A stretch of DNA of 64,000 nucleotides from Mactromeris polynyma (Eukaryota > Mollusca > Bivalvia > Venerida > Mactridae), in the NCBI GenBank assembly GCA_032209605.1, contig JASFXZ010000027.1, positions 9,939,372 to 10,003,371 on the forward strand, read 5' to 3'. The position numbers and the translations under genes were made by a program. This document shows, in pieces, positions 60,143 through 64,000 of this stretch. The notes beneath the pieces are model-generated. The model saw only the letters and a list, made by a program, of their open reading frames with translations, did not search any database and had not been told where the DNA came from. How positions within the stretch are numbered: position 1 is the first letter of the stretch; every line of letters starts with the position of its first letter.

Positions 60143-61529
60143 AAACATAAGGCATTTGAGGTGGCGTCAGGTTTAAACTGTTCTTACATATAGAACAATA
60201 CTGGTAATCTTTACTAATGGACTGGGCAGCGATTGTGATTATCGATACAATATCATTAATGTCAAAACAATCTTTATGCTTTATACATTATGTTTTATAT
60301 CTCTCTCCCTCCCTCCCTGATTAAACCCTATCAACAGCTTCGCACAGTTAAAAGCGAATAACCATCAACATATTATTTGATCTCAGCGCCACAGCCGTAG
60401 ACTGCACAGAAATGCCATAATTCTATTTTATTTAACTCGAGTCTTTTAAATCGGTATTCAGAAATGACATTTGAGTGTATCTGGAGTCACTGTCAAGTGG
60501 CCGAATCCTTCACTCGAGAAATCCTCACTCATTCGAGTCTACTCCAGCTACCCTTACCTTTGTGTATACCAATTTCTAGTTAGGAAGAAGTCAAACTCAA
60601 AAGCACGGACCGTTAGATAATTAAAACCGGATTATCTCAATGAGTGTGAGTGGAGTAGCGTGAACATGGGCCATACACTTCAAATGTCGAAACATTATAT
60701 TTTCCAGCCTATTGTTTCCATTAAATCTAAACGAATGAAAAATTGTCTGAATCATTGCTGGTACATACTAAACACTTGAACCCATTTCTTATTAAATTCT
60801 ATGTTGTTATAACATCACAGGAGCAAAAAGAACATTTAATATTTGAAGTCCAAGTGTGAGTATCAGTCTTATATTGTTTATGGATAGGACACCGGTACTG
60901 GTGTATCCAGGACGCACACACGAGAGTGAGTTAGATAAGCATAATGCTTTCATTACAATCGATTCTAAAATAATGTGTTCTTCAAAGCTGATGATATCCA
61001 ATTTTATAAGTTGGGACATATGTCATACAAGATCAACATCATCAATAGTATGATAGGTCCATGCAAATTGTTAACTACAACTTTACACATCCTCGTATTG
61101 CACTTAACGCTGGAGTATTTAAGTGTTTCTATTAGTGTCCATATCACTGAGTATATGATGTTAAATACTTTGGTATCTCGGGTTAAAGGAGATTATATTT
61201 CGATCTCCAGACGATAAGTTGGTTCGGCTACAGTAAAATACCACTCTCCAATATGTTAGCTTGTGATTAAAACGGCAACAAAAAGACAATACGGCTGCCC
61301 CGCAACTTGTATTTGATTATTTGATTTTGAAACTGAATATTGTTAAGTTAGAGGTCTGGAAAATATTTGTGCATTGCAGTAAATGCAATCGCCATGGAGA
61401 TAGCGATCGGTAAAAGTAGAAGCCTGTAAACCTTCCACGGTGCATTTATTTGTTTGGAAATGATCTCATGAAATTCAGAATGTTTGTCGATTTTGCATCT
61501 TAACTGTTGTCTTTGCTTTTTTACAACAG

Positions 61530-61645
61530 TTAGTGATATAAGGTGGTTAGTTGACCTAATCCGTGTTCCTGAGTTACTGACCGGTACGAACCTGTTCTTA
61601 AGCAAGTAGGTAACTACTTCCCTCATAAATTAGGGTACCTCCCTT
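61530..61645 (-). mobile_element. SINE family S2, body fragment
   Basis: Shares GGTGGTTAGTTGACCTAATC and AAGCAAGTAGGTAACTACTT-like segments with the S2 copy at 39.1 kb in the same orientation. The tRNA head is missing or unrecognisable, so this is a 5'-truncated or eroded copy. Confidence 0.6.
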
Positions 61646-61714
61646 GTTTGTATTGAATATGGTCTGTATTCTCGCAATACCTTCCGGGCTGTACGCCGTT
61701 TCTCAATAAAAGTT

Positions 61715-61835
61715 CATTATATACGGCGGTCAGCTGATCTAGCCTGTGCTGCTGGTTACCAACACGTTGTTAGTGACACTATTTGACGCTTTCAGCCTTG
61801 GTGATAAGATTCGGTACCCGCTAAGGACTCGTGAT
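61715..61835 (-). mobile_element. SINE family S2, second body fragment
   Basis: TATATACGGCGGTCAGCTGA followed by TCTAGCCTGTGCTGCTGGTT matches the 3' section of S2. It lies about 70 bases from the previous fragment in the same orientation, so the two may be tandem insertions. Confidence 0.5.
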
Positions 61836-62489
61836 TATAATCGTCCCCTGGTGCTCAACAGTAATATAATCTAATTGAAATTGATCTATTTTAATAGCCC
61901 TTTCCGATTTACGTCGCAAACAAGATAATTATATCATTCTGTTTTCACAATGCCTTTTAATGTCATGGGGTAATGTAGACCAAAACGTTTTATCAGAAAT
62001 TACAATGATTTCTCTATTTCGAAATGCTAGTCTCTCATAACTCAATCTGAGTAGTGATATACATTTTTACCGAAATAATAGTTTTAGTTAGTAATATGTA
62101 CAATGTTTATTAATGAGACTTAAATAAATGAATAAATATATGCTTTCCGACAATGCCATGGTAATATAATTGTTATAGTTTTTCGCGGCTCAAATTCCTT
62201 CACCATTTTAAAGGATGTGTTGTATAAAATTTGGAAATAACTTCCATACTATTGATGAAACACGTCGTCATTGGATTTTTGTAATGATTGGAAATGTTCG
62301 GCACTTACGTTGAAAGGTATTTCACCATTTATTGCGAGCCACGTCCTTTTTGACATCAAAATAATGGTAACAGCTAACACTAAAAACAATATGATATAAG
62401 GACACGTCTGGTCAATGGTCAACATAGTATTACATTGAGTTGAAAAAAGACGAGTTTTATACTATAGGATTAAAATACCATTTTTTGGC

Positions 62490-62668
62490 TTTCTAGTTAT
62501 TCCTTGTGGTCTGCTGGGCCATTCCTTGCGCCTCAGTTCCTTAATGTGAACCGTTTGACCTCGTTTAGTGCCTTATGGTTTGTGGATTGTTGTTTTTCCG
62601 GAGATCTGCGTGGGGAGGCATTGTCTTATGTATGTGGCTTTCCCTGTAGTTATTCTCTCTCTTTTTTC
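62490..62668 (-). repeat. Dispersed family C, inverted copy
   Basis: Matches the inverse of the 54.2 kb copy for about 180 bp: CCGGAGATCTGCGTGGGGAG, GGCATTGTCTTATGTATGTG, TAGTTATTCTCTCTC. Confidence 0.72.
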
Positions 62669-62689
62669 ACACATGTGTAAAACCCTTAT

Positions 62690-63175
62690 TGTATTCCATG
62701 TGTGCGTTCTGCTCGGGTTTGAAACGACCCCAAATGATGTTTTTGTAGTCAATACACATCGTTACCTCACACTGCGCCGACTGAATGCGCGGATGAATAC
62801 ACAAAAATAGTACCGATGTGAACAGCCAAAACAAACATTTGAAAATAATTTTCAGACCAAATGGAATTTAGAATCATTGGTTCTATTTCTGGAGCACTCT
62901 TGTTAATATCGTCTGTCACGTGAGCCATTTTTCCATAACCTCGATCTCAACTTGTTTATAAACTATGTGCATGGTAAATTAGCAAATAAATACACGATAT
63001 AATTGTTGCTTGAGAAAATATTGTACTCAACTTGTTCATCCTTTTGTTTACCTTAGATTTAGGTCGGAAATAGTCCGTGATCAATGGAATTTGGGCGTTC
63101 ATGCGTTTGTGAAAGCCTCGCATTAGCCAATCAGAATGCAGGGATTTGCTGAATTTGGAATAATATCATATGTAC
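62690..63175 (+). repeat. Dispersed family B, uninterrupted copy
   Basis: Longest copy in the window; joins the sequences found apart at 34.0 and 34.5 kb. It directly follows an inverted copy of family C, so the two may form a compound unit. Confidence 0.68.
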
Positions 63176-63555
63176 GAAGCGATTGTTGTTAACCTTTTTC
63201 ACATATAATACCGTAAAGGTGTTTTAATTTTAGTTGACACTTGCATTACTTAATTTGAACATTTAAGATTTTACACCACTAGATTGATTCCAAAGGGCGA
63301 TTAGGATGTATGATACTGTGTGGTAAATGCAATACACAAACATGCGCTTGTTGTATGTATGTATGGTTTATTCTACATGTAGATGTATTAGTAATTAAGA
63401 TAATTATGTTTGCATTGCTCAAGCCTTCCCGTAGCTTCCGTCGTTCAATACACACTTTACAAAACGTAAATGGCAATGACAACAACATATTAATACTATT
63501 CATTTAACACTCTTCATTTGACCATATAAAAGGCTGTATGTTAAATAAACCAATT

Positions 63556-63772
63556 AAGAACAGAACAGAACAGAATGATTAATTAATATCTGGATTTAAG
63601 TATAATACTTGGCATCCAATATACACAAATTACAATAATAATATTAACCTACTCTATGAGAGTAAGTACGTGTACATTTATAAATACAACATAGTCAAAC
63701 GAAATGTTACAATACACATGACAAACGACAGTCATACAATATGAAAAACAGTATTATAAGTAATATATCCAA
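63556..63772 (-). mobile_element. 3' UTR and GTTCT tail of the edge LINE
   Basis: After the ORF2 stop about 200 bases of AT-rich sequence follow on the minus strand and end in a short GTTCT repeat (seen on + as AAGAACAGAACAGAACAGAA at about 63557-63576). A simple-repeat tail of this type marks the 3' end of several non-LTR clades. Confidence 0.6.
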
Positions 63773-64000
63773 TCAAGAACGTAATAGGTTAGTACGTACT
63801 TTAATACCACTTTGTAGATATCTTGTCAATCTTTTTAAAACTACATCATTATTAGAACTACATAATTGAACCAATTTATACATACTAGCTTTTCGCCAAT
63901 AATATTCATTTATGTATTGCCTTCGTAAAATCTTGTATTTGCAACAATTAAGAATAAAATGAAACTCGTCCTCTAAGTCTCCATTCTTACATATTAAGCA
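63773..64000 (-). pseudogene. C-terminus of a LINE ORF2, running off the right edge
   Basis: On the minus strand the frame is open from the window edge for 75 codons to a stop at 63775-63773. It begins CLICKNGDLEDEFHFILNC, the Cys-x-x-Cys...His...Cys motif that closes ORF2 in many invertebrate non-LTR elements, followed by LRRQYINEYYW and KRLTRYLQSGIKVRTNLL. No frameshift or stop is seen in this part, so it is less decayed than the copies at 27 and 32 kb. There is no ATG because only the end of the protein is inside the window; whether the element is complete depends on sequence beyond 64000. Confidence 0.85.

Larger units (their letters stand above)
59163..60175 (+). repeat. Dispersed family C, copy split by a LINE
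   Basis: Family C sequence occupies 59163-59267 and resumes at 60143 (AAACATAAGGCATTTGAGG). Everything between is the LINE with its nested MITE. Confidence 0.75.
60176..62489. other. No gene recognised; SINE fragments
   Basis: Two S2 SINE fragments at 61.5-61.8 kb. At 60.44-60.65 kb several CTCGAGT/ACTCGAG motifs occur in both orientations, without a clear element. Confidence 0.5.

Overview
The window is AT-rich, intron-containing animal DNA and is not bacterial. It has one well-supported protein gene, spliced gene structure, short tRNA-headed SINEs, 3' ends of non-LTR retrotransposons with ATCT or GTTCT tails, and very many minisatellites. The receptor type and the SINE body at 39.1-39.35 kb point to a mollusc, most likely a bivalve. 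That assignment is an inference from recalled family features and was not checked by a search.

The only confident host gene is a class A (rhodopsin-like) G protein-coupled receptor on the + strand. Its long exon (16002-17126) holds all seven membrane helices. I propose a coding first exon at 14267-14398: it is open throughout, ends at CAG|GTAAGA, joins the long exon in phase 0 across a 1603-bp intron, and supplies two N-glycosylation sequons exactly where an extracellular N-terminus should be. A single minus-strand exon with a Death-domain-like translation (48356-48500) is the second most credible host coding sequence. A few weaker exon-like open stretches are listed at low confidence.

Most of the rest is repeats. 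Ten longer minisatellite arrays (unit lengths 25, about 25.5, 34, 36, 40, 42 in three unrelated arrays, and 46 in two) plus one two-copy repeat cover roughly 11-12% of the window. Most lie between 39.8 and 54.0 kb, including a 3.2-kb array of 42-bp units with higher-order structure.

Transposon remains include two full-length SINEs with target-site duplications, five non-LTR retrotransposon pieces, two MITE families, one pogo/Tigger-like MITE, a fragment of transposase helix-turn-helix, and at least five unnamed dispersed families with two to four copies each. Several insertions are nested, and the interrupted and uninterrupted copies of the host repeat both lie in this window, so insertion order can be read directly: a SINE in family E at 12.1 kb; a LINE tail in family F inside family E at 24.3-25.5 kb; a MITE in a LINE in family C at 59.2-60.2 kb.

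Layout: 0-14 kb, repeats, SINE and minisatellites; 14.2-17.4 kb, receptor gene, followed directly by a 42-bp repeat array; 18.5-21.5 kb, MITE, a 1.4-kb inverted-repeat structure and a perfect 199-bp direct repeat pair; 24-33 kb, nested repeats and LINE pseudogenes; 33.5-39.4 kb, a long hairpin, dispersed repeats and SINEs; 39.8-54.0 kb, minisatellite cluster with the Death-domain-like exon inside it; 54-64 kb, dispersed repeats, nested LINE/MITE, and a LINE running off the right edge. No operon, CRISPR array, rRNA or functional tRNA gene was seen.
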